The notes under the pieces were generated by a model, which had not been told where the DNA came from, ran no database searches, and saw only the letters and a program-made list of their open reading frames with translations. A program made the translations under genes and the position numbers. Source: Bacteroidota bacterium (lineage in GTDB: Bacteria > Bacteroidota > Bacteroidia > Chitinophagales > LD1). From it: a stretch of DNA of 5,208 nt. The stretch is from assembly GCA_003165135.1 (NCBI GenBank), contig PLSN01000096.1, positions 666-5,873 on the forward strand. Direction: 5' to 3'. The stretch's first letter is position 1. The number at the start of each line of letters is the position of its first letter. This document shows positions 5,052 through 5,208 of the stretch, piece after piece.

Positions 5052-5079
5052 GCAGACCATTAGCAATTTGCTATATTTG
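5049..5079 (+). promoter_or_regulatory. Strong predicted Bacteroidota promoter for a gene beyond the window
   Basis: TTG at 5049-5051 and TATATTTG at 5072-5079 are 20 bp apart, an exact match to the Bacteroidota pattern in both elements and spacing. It lies 27 bp after the lipoprotein stop and points rightward. No long frame follows within the window, so its leader would be at least about 120 bases unless the small frame at 5108-5182 is translated. Confidence 0.6.
5061..5073. promoter_or_regulatory. Palindrome in the spacer and -7 box, candidate operator
   Basis: TAGCAA-T-TTGCTA is a perfect inverted repeat with 6-bp arms and a 1-bp centre. Its right arm ends on the TA (5072-5073) of the -7 box TATATTTG. 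A dimeric repressor bound here would compete directly with sigma factor. It shares the core AATTTG with the neighbouring palindrome. Confidence 0.45.
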
Positions 5080-5208
5080 TATTTAATAATGGTTTAAAGC
5101 AAATTTAATGTCAATTATGCATATTTATTTTCAAAAATATCAATTTGGATTATTCTTAATTAATGCATTATCAGTAATTTAAAGTTTTGACACTAGTGGC
5201 ACCTATAC

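Noticed and set aside
5108..5182. 24-codon plus-strand frame (MSIMHIYFQKYQF...) after the strong promoter
   Set aside because: It is short, AT-driven in composition, and has no ribosome-binding signal or recognisable feature. It could be a leader peptide but is not supported enough to annotate.

Overview
The window looks like chromosomal DNA of a Bacteroidota species, most likely in or near the Chitinophagaceae / Sphingobacteriia. Three things point that way. Two intergenic regions carry exact matches to the Bacteroidota promoter pattern (TTG, about 20 bp, TAnnTTTG). Start codons mostly lack a Shine-Dalgarno sequence and sit in A/T-rich leaders. The protein types also fit: a FemAB/BioF2-like GNAT protein next to a short 3-hydroxyacyl-CoA dehydrogenase-like protein, and a beta-helix lipoprotein. 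The taxonomic call is inference, since no rRNA or marker gene is present.

Layout from left to right. Positions 1-64 (minus) hold the first 21 codons of a membrane or exported protein that runs off the window. After a divergent intergenic region come a possible 28-codon reading frame (251-337) and, 3 bp later, a 94-aa uncharacterised protein (341-625), both on plus. That gene converges, with a 6-bp gap, on a minus-strand pair: a degenerate 3-hydroxyacyl-CoA dehydrogenase-like protein (2297-1578) followed 16 bp downstream by a GNAT/FemAB-like acyltransferase (1561-632).

The plus strand then carries a type II toxin-antitoxin module in higBA order (HigB toxin 2406-2687, HigA antitoxin 2698-2997). 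The HigBA module and the dehydrogenase-like gene are divergently transcribed from a compact 108-bp region with an exact TAnnTTTG box on each strand and short palindromes that could be HigA operators. A RidA-family enamine/imine deaminase (3025-3402) follows only 27 bp after higA. Its end is marked by a GC-rich hairpin with a short T run, inside a sequence that resembles an interspersed Bacteroidota intergenic repeat.

The last gene (3499-5022, GTG start) encodes a 507-aa lipoprotein: an N-terminal ASPM-SPD2-Hydin-like beta-sandwich followed by a right-handed parallel beta-helix. The residues just after its lipidated cysteine resemble the Bacteroidota surface-export signal. The final 186 bp are AT-rich and hold a strong predicted plus-strand promoter with palindromes over its -33 and -7 elements, probably driving a gene beyond the window.

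I see no CRISPR array, tRNA, rRNA, insertion sequence or prophage. There is no clear evidence of a wholly new system. The points most worth a second look are the palindrome-bracketed promoter at 5040-5079, the loss of catalytic residues in the dehydrogenase-like protein, and the shared control region between that gene and higBA.
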